Part shown: positions 9,802 through 18,988 of the stretch, one piece after another | Layout: every line of letters begins with the position of its first letter | Position numbering within the stretch: the first letter of the stretch is position 1 | Assembly: GCA_015852425.1 (NCBI GenBank) | Contig: JAAAIG010000743.1 | Coordinates: forward strand, 1-19,381 | Length of the DNA: 19,381 bases | Source of the DNA: Gryganskiella cystojenkinii | Taxonomy: Eukaryota > Mortierellomycota > Mortierellomycetes > Mortierellales > Mortierellaceae | Direction: 5' to 3' | Position numbers and translations under genes: made by a program | The notes under the pieces: generated by a model | Told to the model about the DNA's origin: nothing | Seen by the model: the letters and a program-made list of their open reading frames with translations, nothing else | Databases searched by the model: none

Positions 9802-10810
9802 CACAAAGATCTATATAACAAAGTATAATAATGAAACAAAAGAGCTCAAGAAATGATGGGAAGGGGGAACCTGTTAGCTTAGACGGTCCGTGGCCAAAGC
9901 CTCGGGCTCACGCTATTATACATGCGCTATTTTACTATTTTGCTATCGAAATAACAGATCTGCTTTAACACAAAATTCTGTCCACGACCCTTCAGATATT
10001 GCACCTCTTACCTCTCACACACACACCTCTTCCTCTTTTCCTTTTGGGATTTGTTGCTTGGATTTCCTCCCGTCTTGTGCGAGCGCAAGGCATCTCAACG
10101 GAATTTCTCATAACAGAAAGAATAAGATATTTGCCTATTGAAGTACTGCCGCTATTCGAAAGTACAATATTGAGGCTTGTGAATCGTGACCACAGCTAAT
10201 GTAGTCTGCATATTTGCATTGTCATGCAAAGATGCATTTGGGGCAGCGACGGTCACCTTTTAGTAAAATGATCCAGTCAAACTACCGTGAACAATGGAAA
10301 TTGATAAGAGCGAGATGGTCAAGTGAGAAGTCTGCAAACAACTTAAATATGAATCTTTGGAAGCAAGAAAAATGCACGCTGATATGTGAAAGCCCTCACA
10401 CACTCATCGCATTTCCAAACAGCCACCGGTACCTGGGATGGAGACCCCAATGAGAATAGTGGTCTCACGCCTCCATAAGATCTGGTGACAAGGTTTATAT
10501 TATGAAGAACAGCACTGAGTTTGCTGTTACAGTGAATTCTGCAGTTGTACAACATCCAAAAGGCAAACTGCGCACAGAATTCACTAGAAGTTTTTATAAT
10601 ATAGTAGATCGACACTGCCCCTGAGTCGCGATATAAATGAGAGATATCTATGCATGAGCAAGCTATGGCTGCCAAGAAGGGCTTGCATCGTGGTGACCTG
10701 CGAAATCGTCCAAAAAAAATGATAAGTGTTCCAATGAGATGATAATATTTGGATCGATTCAGCAATGACAATTATGTTTCTTAAAATGGCCTACCATCTA
10801 TTCTTGGTCA
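9802..10810. other. Gene-free stretch downstream of the helicase relic
   Basis: About 1 kb without a credible gene. It holds an AT-rich segment after the relic, small dyads at 9883-9908, a CA/CT-rich patch at about 10000-10060 and the 30-bp dyad at 10207-10236. A minus-strand open frame at 10343-10771 has no family character. Part may be residual Helitron sequence and part the 3' flank of the F-box gene that ends at 10811. Confidence 0.5.
10207..10236. repeat. Imperfect 30-bp dyad (inverted repeat)
   Basis: Arms of 13 bp pair at 12 positions: TGCAT with ATGCA outside, one A/G mismatch, then TTTGCAT with ATGCAAA inside, around a 4-nt loop TGTC. It could form a hairpin or be a binding site for a dimeric factor. 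No function is known. Confidence 0.8.
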
Positions 10811-12271
10811 CTATGGATAATTCATGTAATCGTCGCGCATGTCCTGCATCAAGCTGAGCCTTTTGCTCTCATTGTTCAAAAGAACCTTCAAGTTCTTCCA
10901 GTGCTCTGCCATCCACATGATATTGTCCTGACCAATCTCTTGGTGAAGTGCCACCAACTTCTCCATCAAGCTCAGGGTCTTCAACTGATCGAAACCCTTG
11001 TTCAGATCACAGCCAGAGGTACCGGTGGGGAGGAGCCATCCAAGAGATAGAATGCGAAGTTGTTGCAGCTGGGATATTTTCGCATAGACTGGTACTGTAA
11101 TCCCCTCCATTTCAAGGCCATCCGAAGTGGTAGGACCTGGGCTTGGTTTGAGATCGACAGTCAATTGCAGGTCCTCTATCATATGGCACACCCATGGGCG
11201 CTCATCCGAAATCACGTCTTTGGCCAGTACTGGAACCCCTCTCAGCACCCCCAATCGTGAACATGAGCAAAGAATCTCCACCATTATGCTGCTCGTCACT
11301 TTCGTGCCTGATAGATCCAGCTCTTCAAGTGTTCCAAGATGAGGTCGAAGAGCGTTGAATGACAAGGCTCCAAATGCTGTCCCTTTGGCGTCGATCACTC
11401 TAACTCGCTTCACTGGATTCAGGATTGTGGCCCAATGCCTGTCTGGGAGACCTGACCGAGGCAATACCAATCTGCTTAGCAATGGCCACGTCCCTGCGGT
11501 CGCTAGTTGAAGAAACACTGGAGATGTTGGTGATGGTCTATGATATCTGTCATATTCCACCTGCTGCTGCCAATCCAAACTCTGCAGCTGGAGGCAAGAT
11601 GAGATCAGTTCCGTCGCCTCTGGCGATGGGTTATAATGACTGGTATTGACATCAAAGAGCGTCAACTCTCGTACTCGCCATTCCTTTGCTTCAACTATCT
11701 TGGGCGTTGTACGAAGAGTGAGATAGGACAGCTTAAGGACCTTGACTCGACTACAGACTTGATAGAAGGCCCTTGCGTTTGAGTGATCGACTGTGGCACA
11801 AGACACATGCAGCTCGCTCAAACTAGACATTGTGTCCATCTGTGCAACGACTGAAGAAGGAATCAAGCATTTGGGCCAGGTGCAGGTGCTGATGCGGAGG
11901 ATCCTTACAGACTGGTGTTTGGCGAAACAGTCTGCGACAAATCTCGCGTGCCAAGGAAAGTCCACGTTCCACAATGCCAACGTTACAAGGTTTGGGAAAA
12001 CTACAATATCGGGCTTGCCCATGATGTACTTGATGTTTAGGTTGAGGGTCCTGACCAAGTCAAACTTGTGGGACCCGAGTGTCATCAACTTATAAAGGCC
12101 AGATTCCATGCACCAGGCGCAACGGAGCTCGGCCCAAAAGAGGTGTGCGAAGGACGCGTGCCACAGGCTATTGACAAGTGAGCAACGAGCAAGGTCTTTT
12201 CTGTCCACAATGTATTGGGAGACAAGTTCGAGAACCTCAGGCAGCTGGAGTGGATTTCTGTTCGAGTTCAT
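10811..12271 (-). CDS. F-box/leucine-rich-repeat-like protein, 486 aa, single exon
   Basis: Seen: one uninterrupted frame. Residues about 8-45 form an F-box (LPEVLELVSQYI, then LARCSLVNSLWHASFAHLFW). The rest is irregular leucine-rich sequence with hydrophobic anchors such as LVTLALWNVDF, VKVLKLSYLTL, LEELDLSGTKV and LRILSLGW, ending in a helical segment with WMAEHWKNLK. Family knowledge: F-box proteins bind SKP1 and present substrates to SCF ubiquitin ligases; LRR-like repeats bind the target, unknown here. The frame extends upstream to an ATG at 12514, but those 81 residues are encoded by tandem low-complexity repeats and hold no domain, so the ATG at 12271, eight codons before the F-box, was chosen. 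It shares the F-box pattern, a WVC anchor and the terminal W-x3-HW motif with the F-box gene at 16976-18988, so the two look like distant paralogues. Confidence 0.85.
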   Translation of the reverse strand: MNSNRNPLQLPEVLELVSQYIVDRKDLARCSLVNSLWHASFAHLFWAELRCAWCMESGLYKLMTLGSHKFDLVRTLNLNIKYIMGKPDIVVFPNLVTLALWNVDFPWHARFVADCFAKHQSVRILRISTCTWPKCLIPSSVVAQMDTMSSLSELHVSCATVDHSNARAFYQVCSRVKVLKLSYLTLRTTPKIVEAKEWRVRELTLFDVNTSHYNPSPEATELISSCLQLQSLDWQQQVEYDRYHRPSPTSPVFLQLATAGTWPLLSRLVLPRSGLPDRHWATILNPVKRVRVIDAKGTAFGALSFNALRPHLGTLEELDLSGTKVTSSIMVEILCSCSRLGVLRGVPVLAKDVISDERPWVCHMIEDLQLTVDLKPSPGPTTSDGLEMEGITVPVYAKISQLQQLRILSLGWLLPTGTSGCDLNKGFDQLKTLSLMEKLVALHQEIGQDNIMWMAEHWKNLKVLLNNESKRLSLMQDMRDDYMNYP

Positions 12272-12327
12272 TGCTGTCAAATGAGGGACTGCGTAAGGGA
12301 TAATTGAGCAAGGCAAGGGAAAGAATG

Positions 12328-12369
12328 GAGAAAGGGATGTTGAGAAAGGGATGGTGAAAAAGGGATGGA
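12328..12369. repeat. Three tandem 14-bp repeats
   Basis: Units GAGAAAGGGATGTT, GAGAAAGGGATGGT and GAAAAAGGGATGGA follow one another without gaps 57-98 nt upstream of the F-box start codon; a weaker related unit precedes them. Confidence 0.85.
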
Positions 12370-12441
12370 AGAAGTGCGTGGGAACGGACGATGATGGTAG
12401 AGACAATGGTACAATACGGTACGGTGACAGGGATTGGTTTC

Positions 12442-12500
12442 CTTTTACTTCGCCTTTCACTTTGCCTTTGCTTCGCCTTACTTCGCCCTTTGCCTTGCCC
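12442..12500. repeat. Degenerate 10-11-mer repeat array
   Basis: Successive variants of ACTTCGCCTT (ACTTTGCCTT, GCTTCGCCTT, ACTTCGCCCT, TTGCCTTGCC) lie in a row, about 170-230 nt upstream of the F-box start. Confidence 0.7.
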
Positions 12501-12690
12501 CTGTTTAGGATCAACCGAATGAAAATTTCAAGAGGACTGAAGAGAAATTCGACTTTTTCTCCTTCCTTTTTTCTCCTGTTGTCATCTGCTCAATCAGACT
12601 GGAGGCCTGTGCCCGTGGATCAAAAAATAAAGGAAACTGCGTCGCGCACAGCCCGACGACGCTTTGGCTCTATCATCATTGTTGCTCTCT

Positions 12691-14421
12691 TTATTTTTTC
12701 TGTGACCATTTTCGTTCCTGCATATCAAGGTACCAGAGCTTATTCTGACACTGCCGAGGACTGCGAGTACCGACGTAAATTGAAAGTGCTTGCATATCTG
12801 GACCAAACTTGGTTAGTCCTTCATCGAGCCGTTTGAGCTCTTTCGCATCCCATGCAATTTTCGATCGAATGCTCAGGTTATTGTAAAACCGTTGTCGACA
12901 ATTCCCCGCCGTTCTCGTCTCAACCTTGTCCGCGACCAGTTGCCAATCAATTCTGTCCAGTGCTGGCGACCCTGGTGTCAGATATGGTCTCTTCCTGCGG
13001 GTCTCCTTTTCGGCAACCTCCTCTTGGCAGGCGATCGATTGTCCCGAGTAGAGAGGGACTCGACCAAACGCTGGTTTTGGGGGAAACTGAAAATTCGAAC
13101 CTTGAAAACAGAGCTGGGGTCTGTACTCGGATCCAACTTGATCTGCGACCGCGCTGATGATCCTCGCCTCTTCGTCTTTCGTCCAGTGGGTGGAACATGA
13201 GGGTAAATATTGGCGATCGTTGCCATGTTGTTGTTGGTTCCTTGATTGTGGGGCAAGTAAGCCCTTCAGCATTCGTTTCACTCGCAACACTGTCACAGAG
13301 TACAGCCGGTCCCACTTTGGGTCGCTCATAAGACTTTCGACGAGATCCGTTGCGGTAACGGTCGGCAGTGGCGGTGATGGCATAGGCGATAATGATGATA
13401 GTGAGGTTGATAAAAAAGGTGGGGATGATGGTGATAATGGCGAAGTTCTTGCCACAAGTTTTGAGGCTGCTGCTCGCTGAAGTGTTTCGAAATGCTGATG
13501 GATCCGCTCGTTCTCCTCTTGGACCCAAGGCCGTTGCCGAACCGGATCATATCGCGAATTTTCTTTGCCCTCTGTGGCCTCCGACTTTTGCTGTGAATCA
13601 GACTCGGACTCTAAATGGGGTATACGCAACGTCTCGGCTCTCCTCTTTTCCTTCGTGATGATCCAGTAACGCTGGGCCAACGCTGACAAGGTCCTGCCTG
13701 GGAAATGTTCACGAAGCTCGTGCGGTTGTAATCCTTGATTTTGATCGATCAGGGTTTTGAGTTTCTTTGATTCCTCAAGTGTCCATGCCAAGAATTTTCT
13801 GACAGAATTAGTCCGATCCACGTCTCTACCGAGATAAGCACGACGGGAAAAGATCGAGCAGACGGTCCTTCCACCAAAGAGAGTCGAGGTCGGGGTAAGT
13901 GTGTCGATCGCAAATCGGACGCCATCGGGACGATGGAGAGAATCGATAATGATTTGGTCCTCTTCGGCGGTCCAATGTCTATAAGGTTGCCGCCGTTGTT
14001 TCATGGATCTTAACTGTCCTCGACGGAACTTAATACTGTGGTAGGTCCGGTGGGGCAGTCGAGTGACGGCGTGTAGAATACCCTTGGTGCGTACAGCGAG
14101 AGATTCCTTGATGATCTTGTCCTCTTCTGCGGTCCATTGTTGATTTCGCAAAGATGGGGAGATCGATGTAGGGGTTGATGTTTTTATCGTGACCAGTGGG
14201 GCTTTTACAGTATTTGCAGTATCGAGCCGGTGTTGCGGTGCTATTGTGCTGAAATGATTTTGATGTGGCCATCGTGTTGGTGTGTAGTTTGAGTAAAATG
14301 ATCGCGTCCGTGTTGCATTGAATGGTGATGTCGAAAAGGAGTGGACCTGAGGTGTAGACTGGAGGATGAGATTGGCGAGCCGACGCAGGATGGTCCTGTC
14401 TGCAATGATCATGGTGTACAT
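12691..14421 (-). CDS. Protein with about six SANT/Myb-like repeats and a mitochondrial-type presequence
   Basis: Seen: a single exon of 576 residues from ATG 14421 (ATG 14412 has the better context; the frame reaches ATG 14529). The N-terminus MIIADRTILRRLANLILQST, then HSFSTSPFNATRTRSFYSN, is rich in Arg, Ser and Thr with almost no acid and resembles a cleavable mitochondrial targeting sequence. SANT/Myb-like units, numbered from ATG 14529, lie at about 131-170 (QWTAEEDKII), 185-232 (HWTAEEDQII), 248-291 (AWTLEESKKL), 334-421 (split by an S/P-rich linker), 448-551 (HWTKDEEARI, later WQLVADKVETRTAGNCRQRF) and 559-602 (AWDAKELKRL). Family knowledge: tandem units of this kind bind DNA. Inference: a DNA-binding protein possibly acting in mitochondria. 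Units four and five carry long insertions. No known named protein was recognised. Divergent from the hydrolase gene at 14889. Confidence 0.82.
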   Translation of the reverse strand: MYTMIIADRTILRRLANLILQSTPQVHSFSTSPFNATRTRSFYSNYTPTRWPHQNHFSTIAPQHRLDTANTVKAPLVTIKTSTPTSISPSLRNQQWTAEEDKIIKESLAVRTKGILHAVTRLPHRTYHSIKFRRGQLRSMKQRRQPYRHWTAEEDQIIIDSLHRPDGVRFAIDTLTPTSTLFGGRTVCSIFSRRAYLGRDVDRTNSVRKFLAWTLEESKKLKTLIDQNQGLQPHELREHFPGRTLSALAQRYWIITKEKRRAETLRIPHLESESDSQQKSEATEGKENSRYDPVRQRPWVQEENERIHQHFETLQRAAASKLVARTSPLSPSSPPFLSTSLSSLSPMPSPPLPTVTATDLVESLMSDPKWDRLYSVTVLRVKRMLKGLLAPQSRNQQQHGNDRQYLPSCSTHWTKDEEARIISAVADQVGSEYRPQLCFQGSNFQFPPKPAFGRVPLYSGQSIACQEEVAEKETRRKRPYLTPGSPALDRIDWQLVADKVETRTAGNCRQRFYNNLSIRSKIAWDAKELKRLDEGLTKFGPDMQALSIYVGTRSPRQCQNKLWYLDMQERKWSQKK

Positions 14422-14888
14422 CCCTTCCTTTGTTCTTGGCCTTTGATCCTTTGACTGTTGATCTTGTCCTTTGCCTCTTGTGCTTGAAACGAATGGAAAA
14501 ATTGATGGAGCATTAAAAAGGAGTTTCATTTAAAGGGGGAGGATCGATTGGGATATTGAAACAGTCACAGGACTGCACACACGCAACCCTTCCTCCGACG
14601 CGTCCACCTGGATAGAAAATAGCGCGCCTCAATATTTTTTGTGTGCTTGTAGTCTTTGCACCTCCAGGGTGGATAGACTGTTGCTTGGTAGTGACGCAAG
14701 CACAAAAAGAAAGAGGACGCAATAGTGGCAATAAACAAACACTAAAAGCGAGGCTCCACTGGGTCCACTGGTTCCACAACGTCCATTTGCTCCCTTTCTT
14801 GTACTTTCGTCCCGTTTTCTCTTTTCTTTCTCCATCATCCTTATAAAAAAATACCTCCCACTTTTTATTTTTATTTTTTTGTTGAAAA
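14422..14888. other. Divergent intergenic region, presumed bidirectional promoter
   Basis: About 467 bp between the SANT gene and the beta-lactamase-like gene, transcribed away from each other. A TATA-like element sits on the plus-strand side. If the SANT protein starts at 14529, the shared region shrinks to 359 bp. No other gene is seen. Confidence 0.55.
14842..14852 (+). promoter_or_regulatory. TATA-like element of the beta-lactamase-like gene
   Basis: TATAAAAAAAT lies 36-46 nt upstream of the start codon at 14889, in a T/A-rich leader; spacing fits a core promoter with a short 5' leader. Confidence 0.5.
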
Positions 14889-16864
14889 ATGAAACTTCCC
14901 AGTGTTCATTCTTCCACCCCAGATATGACCAACGACGACCAATGTGTTGCTAATAGAACTTTGCTCCTCAAGAGTCTTGCCGAGTCGATTGAAAAGAGTC
15001 GCAAAGCTTGCGGCATCCCTGGCATGGCCGTAGCTGTCCTCTTCAAGGGTGAGTTGATCTTTGCCGAGGGGTTTGGAATCCGTAACGACCAAAACGAACC
15101 CTTCGCTCCGCAGGTAAGAAAAAAGCGAACAAGAATTTGTACCTCACATTATCTAGCTGCAATATCAGTAGTCGATCCTCATGCATACGCTAGTTTTGCT
15201 GACAAAATACCTTCCTTTTGTAACTCCGTTTTAGACCTTGTCCCCTATCGGATCATTGACCAAGGCCTTCACGGCCACGACAATTGGAGAATTGGTCGCG
15301 GAAGGCAAGATGGACTGGGGAGAGACACCCGTGAACAAGTATCTGCCCGAATTTGAATTACAAGATTCAGTCTGGACTAGACAGTTAACCATTTCTGATC
15401 TCTTGTCTCATCGAACCGTAAGAACTAAAAGATACAATGAGGTTCTTGCCTGTCATTTACATTCGACCATCATGATTAACTATTTTCGTTCTTTTACTTT
15501 TAATTAGGGTCTTCCATTGGCTCCTTTTCTTTTCCACCGCAACCAAGGTGATCGTCGCGAGATCACAAAGGCATATCAGAACCTCGTCCTGCCGGCACGT
15601 CGCCCCCTCATCCCAAAGTACAACTACGATAACAATATGTTTATTATCGCCGGCGAGGCAGCCGTGTCAGCTTCTGGTATCAAGAATATCAAGCTTGAAG
15701 ATTTGGTCCATCTCAAGGTCATTGACCCCCTCGGACTAAAGAACACGGGATTCTCACCCATGAACATGCGCAAGCATGCACCCAAGAACCATGCTCGGGC
15801 TTTTTATGCAAAGTCGTTGCAAGATGCCAGAGATGGAAAGTTCCAGCAGGAAGAGTTTGACGAGAATTTTTTTGCCAGTGCGGCCTCTGGAGATATGTAC
15901 TCGAACGTGTTGGATTTGGTCCGATGGGGTAAAGTCGTGATCGAACATGGAAGCGTCGACGATGACAGAGGCGAGCTGGACGTGGGACAAGAAGGAGAGA
16001 AACACAAGCGACGACAGGTCCTGAACAAGAAGAGCGTTCAGGAGACCTTGACCCCTAAGATCTTGGTCCCGGCTGAATCGACTAGAACATCCGAGTTCCC
16101 CTTAACCAGTGCTTATGGATTAGGATGGGGGATTGGTTCGTACAAGGGACAAGCGGTCTATCGCCATGGTAAGTGGAACGTGAAGTCGTTATTATGCTCT
16201 CCCGACTGAGTTTTATTTGTCGCTATATGCAAGATCGCTCATCTTTCCTCCTATTTCTTTCCCAATCCCTTTATGTTGCCCTTTAGCTGGATCCATCTCG
16301 GGGTTTACATCTCAGATCTCCATGTACCCAGATTCTGATCTCGTGATCGCGCAGGTTTTCAACATCTCGACGAACGAACTCTCGCCCTATGTGAACTACC
16401 ATATTGCGGACCTCCTTCTGGATTTGCCTCTGACTCAAGACTGGCTGGGTGTCGAGGCTGTGAAGAAGACTGAGATGAAATATGCGATGGAGGAAAAAAT
16501 GTCCAAGACTGATCTGCCGAAACAAATTCTCAACAAGGAACGATTCCATTCGGATTTGAAAGCCTATGTAGGCGAGTTTGTCAATCCTACAGCGCAAGAG
16601 ATCATTGTCAGACTGGAACAAGGGTCTGATATTGATGGCAAAGATACCTTATCATCTTCTCCCAAATTAATTTTCAAGATGTGGCAAGTCGAGAAGGCGT
16701 TGATCCATTATCATTACGATTCGTACGTGATGGACCTGACGGATATGAGTATCAAAGGTCAAGTGTTGATCACGTTCCAGACCGGGCCCTTAGGTAAAAT
16801 TGATGCTATCGTTCTTGGTCCTATGAGAGGTGGAGGATCGATGTTGTTCAAGAGGAAGGTGTAG
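14889..16864 (+). CDS. Serine beta-lactamase-like hydrolase (class C/LACTB type), four exons
   Basis: Seen: exons 14889-15113, 15235-15417, 15508-16168 and 16287-16864 join in frame to 548 residues. The catalytic signature S82-L-T-K85 follows SPIGSLTKAFTATTIGELV; Y176-D-N178 fits the YxN motif and H356-A-G358 the third motif, as in penicillin-binding proteins, class C beta-lactamases and LACTB. A C-terminal domain (about 460-548, YVGEFVNPTAQEIIVRL to the end) resembles the beta-rich DUF3471-type domain often fused to this family. Family knowledge: these enzymes are serine esterases or peptidases; fungal members seldom act on antibiotics, and the substrate here is unknown. No signal peptide is evident. 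An inserted charged stretch at about 285-310 (DDDRGELDVGQEGEKHKRR) is probably a surface loop. The start is supported by the TATA-like element upstream. Confidence 0.9.
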
Positions 16865-16975
16865 TTGCGATATTGTCCGCATGATCTCCTACCGGGACTG
16901 GAAAAAAAAGACATAGTAAAACAAGGATCGCTTTTTTCAATTATTTGTATATTGCACTTCTACTGTTTTTCTTTG

Positions 16976-18988
16976 CTATTGACTTGCCCCCGACTGCTGG
17001 TTTCTGTCTGAGTTCGCAGCCTCAGCCAAAGCTTGGTTCCTCGCAAAGAGGAGGTGCAGATTCCGATTCAGAGTTTGATCCTTACAGAACGAGCCCATGA
17101 TGGTCGTGAGTGAGGGCCAATGACGGGCGATCCACTCAACCTCCATCGTGGTCATGTCCTGATGTGGTTTCGACAGGTTAATTGTATCCAGTTTCGGCAG
17201 ACTCTTGGCCAGTGTCTCGAGATGACCACCCCTGCATTTCAATCGTAAATCGATCCCTTTCGCGTGCCCGAATTGATACTGTGGCGGGACCATCTCGAGG
17301 CGCCGCAGATCGCCAAGGCGACAGAGCTGGCGAAGGACGATTTGGTGTTCGCGGTCGAATTTCTTTTGTGGGTGGACCTTGATCGAGTGTGGTTGCTTCA
17401 TGACAAGGCGCTGTGTCCAGAAATCGGGTATGGCGGTCACCTCCGTGAAACTGAAATAAACCTTCAAGACCTTGATCCTGGTACAGACCCAGTTCTTGGC
17501 TCCGCCCTCTAAAAACTCGAGGGATTCCAACTCTTCATCGTACTTATCATCATCGTCCCCATCATCACCACCATCTCCGTCGTTGTTTGCCGAGTTCGTT
17601 GATGATCCATCAAGAGAGAGATTCTGGAGACTGTCAGTCAAGACCTTCGCATAATGTTGCTCTTGGCTCTTGTCGATGTCCTTGTCTATTTCAACGTCTG
17701 AATCATCTTCAGCAGCGTCCTTTTCCAGAAGCAATGTCGGGATCATATCCGACGCCTCGATCACGGTTCCAACGAATGACTCAAGAACCGGACAACTCGA
17801 AAGGATATCAAGGGTCATCAGACTCGTGACCCCACGACAATTGTACAATGACAGTTCCCGGATTGTCTCTGCATGTCGACACATCAATTGAAAATGTGCA
17901 TCTTTTCCAAACCCACTCCAATTTAGCTCCAGGACCTTGGACGGTGCGATCCCTTCAAGGATCAGAGTTAGAAGCTCATCCGGTAAATCAGCAGCATTTA
18001 AGCTTAATTCTTCCAACAACGGACAAGCACGATTGATCATCAGCCGTTGTAGGGCCTCGATTTCGTTCGGCATTCGATCAACGAGACGCCACCGAAAGGC
18101 CTTGAGGTTTGGACACTGCATCACGAGTTGCATCTGGGTGTGGGCCGAGAGTGTCGGCATAGTCTCGATCGTGATCCGCTCCAGGGTCGGAAATTCGACC
18201 ATGAGCGGTAGACTGGAGGCGACTGAATCGACGACGATCGCTTGTCTTTGTCCTTGATCCGCCCGTGGGTTCGAGAGATCGACGGCAAGTTTGGAAAAGT
18301 TGAGATGCAGGGTCTTCACATGGGTCGTACAGGCGGCCCAGAACATGGGCATATCCGACTTTTGGACTAGGCATCGGAACACGTCCAGTGTCTTGACTTT
18401 GGGACAATTCGAGATTGTGGTCCAGAACTCGGGCGTCAGTCTTGTTTGATCATAGAGACGGATGGTGTTGAGGTGTTGTTGGTTTCGAGCCAGTAAATCA
18501 GACAGAGCAGAAGAGAACAGCTCTGGGAACACAGGGTCCCAAAACTCGAGTTCTTGCTCGTTCTCCTCATGAATCGCTTTATTGTCTCGGGCCTTGCCTC
18601 TCTGCTCAGAATCTAGAGGTTGCTCGGTCTCATGGTCGTTTAGTCGGTCCATCAGCCGTCTGTTCCAATCCGAGAACCAATCAGTGTCGAGAGACAACCT
18701 TTCAAGACGCGCACAGCCTGGGAAGGATAATAACCTGAGCGGGACCAGACCAGAGAAACTCAGATTTCGGATAGAATCTCCATACCGTGTCAAGGACTCC
18801 GGCGAGGGGTTCTTCCAAGCTTTTCCTGAAAAGTTGAAAGGACGGATCGCTACGGTATGGTAGAGGAGATCCGCAAACGTGGCGTTCCAATCTCGAGAGA
18901 CGAGAGAGCAGAGAATGTAGTCCTTTTTGCTGAGGTAACGACTTATATGGACTCGGATCTCCGGGATATCCAGTGGGCAGATGGCCAT
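16976..18988 (-). CDS. F-box/leucine-rich-repeat-like protein, 670 aa, single exon
   Basis: Seen: one uninterrupted frame beginning MAICPLDIPEIRVHISRYLS with an F-box over about 6-45 (DYILCSLVSRDWNATFADLLY). Irregular leucine-rich repeats follow, for example LERLSLDTDW, VKTLHLNFSKL, LEELSLNAADL and IRELSLYNCRG, ending in WIARHWPSLTTIMG. Family knowledge: likely an SCF substrate receptor binding SKP1 through the F-box; target unknown. Odd: two acidic segments at about 424-440 and 469-490 (the second D/G-rich) interrupt the repeat domain, and a charged Glu/Arg-rich segment lies at 117-148. The WVC anchor (500-502) and closing HW motif match the F-box protein at 10811-12271, indicating the same family. 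Convergent with the hydrolase gene, with 111 bp between stops. Confidence 0.88.
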   Translation of the reverse strand: MAICPLDIPEIRVHISRYLSKKDYILCSLVSRDWNATFADLLYHTVAIRPFNFSGKAWKNPSPESLTRYGDSIRNLSFSGLVPLRLLSFPGCARLERLSLDTDWFSDWNRRLMDRLNDHETEQPLDSEQRGKARDNKAIHEENEQELEFWDPVFPELFSSALSDLLARNQQHLNTIRLYDQTRLTPEFWTTISNCPKVKTLDVFRCLVQKSDMPMFWAACTTHVKTLHLNFSKLAVDLSNPRADQGQRQAIVVDSVASSLPLMVEFPTLERITIETMPTLSAHTQMQLVMQCPNLKAFRWRLVDRMPNEIEALQRLMINRACPLLEELSLNAADLPDELLTLILEGIAPSKVLELNWSGFGKDAHFQLMCRHAETIRELSLYNCRGVTSLMTLDILSSCPVLESFVGTVIEASDMIPTLLLEKDAAEDDSDVEIDKDIDKSQEQHYAKVLTDSLQNLSLDGSSTNSANNDGDGGDDGDDDDKYDEELESLEFLEGGAKNWVCTRIKVLKVYFSFTEVTAIPDFWTQRLVMKQPHSIKVHPQKKFDREHQIVLRQLCRLGDLRRLEMVPPQYQFGHAKGIDLRLKCRGGHLETLAKSLPKLDTINLSKPHQDMTTMEVEWIARHWPSLTTIMGSFCKDQTLNRNLHLLFARNQALAEAANSDRNQQSGASQ

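Larger units (their letters stand above)
12272..12690. other. Intergenic region with tandem repeats, upstream of the first F-box gene
   Basis: About 419 bp between the F-box start and the SANT gene stop; both genes are on the minus strand. It contains the 14-mer tandem repeat at 12328-12369 and a 10-11-mer array at 12442-12500. It should carry the F-box promoter and the SANT 3' end. Open frames here are repeat artefacts. Confidence 0.5.

Noticed and set aside
10343..10771. Minus-strand open frame of 142 codons
   Set aside because: No domain, unusual composition, no codon or family support; treated as chance.
12272..12514. N-terminal extension of the first F-box protein to the ATG at 12514
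   Set aside because: Encoded by tandem repeats with no domain; the F-box begins naturally just after the ATG at 12271.
12351..12836. Plus-strand open frame of 161 codons with a hydrophobic stretch
   Set aside because: It runs antisense over the repeats and the conserved end of the SANT gene; a shadow frame.
66..18988. A ubiquitin-system gene cluster (HRD1, HEI10, two F-box proteins)
   Set aside because: The genes serve unrelated processes, have separate promoters and are mixed with other genes; proximity is probably chance.
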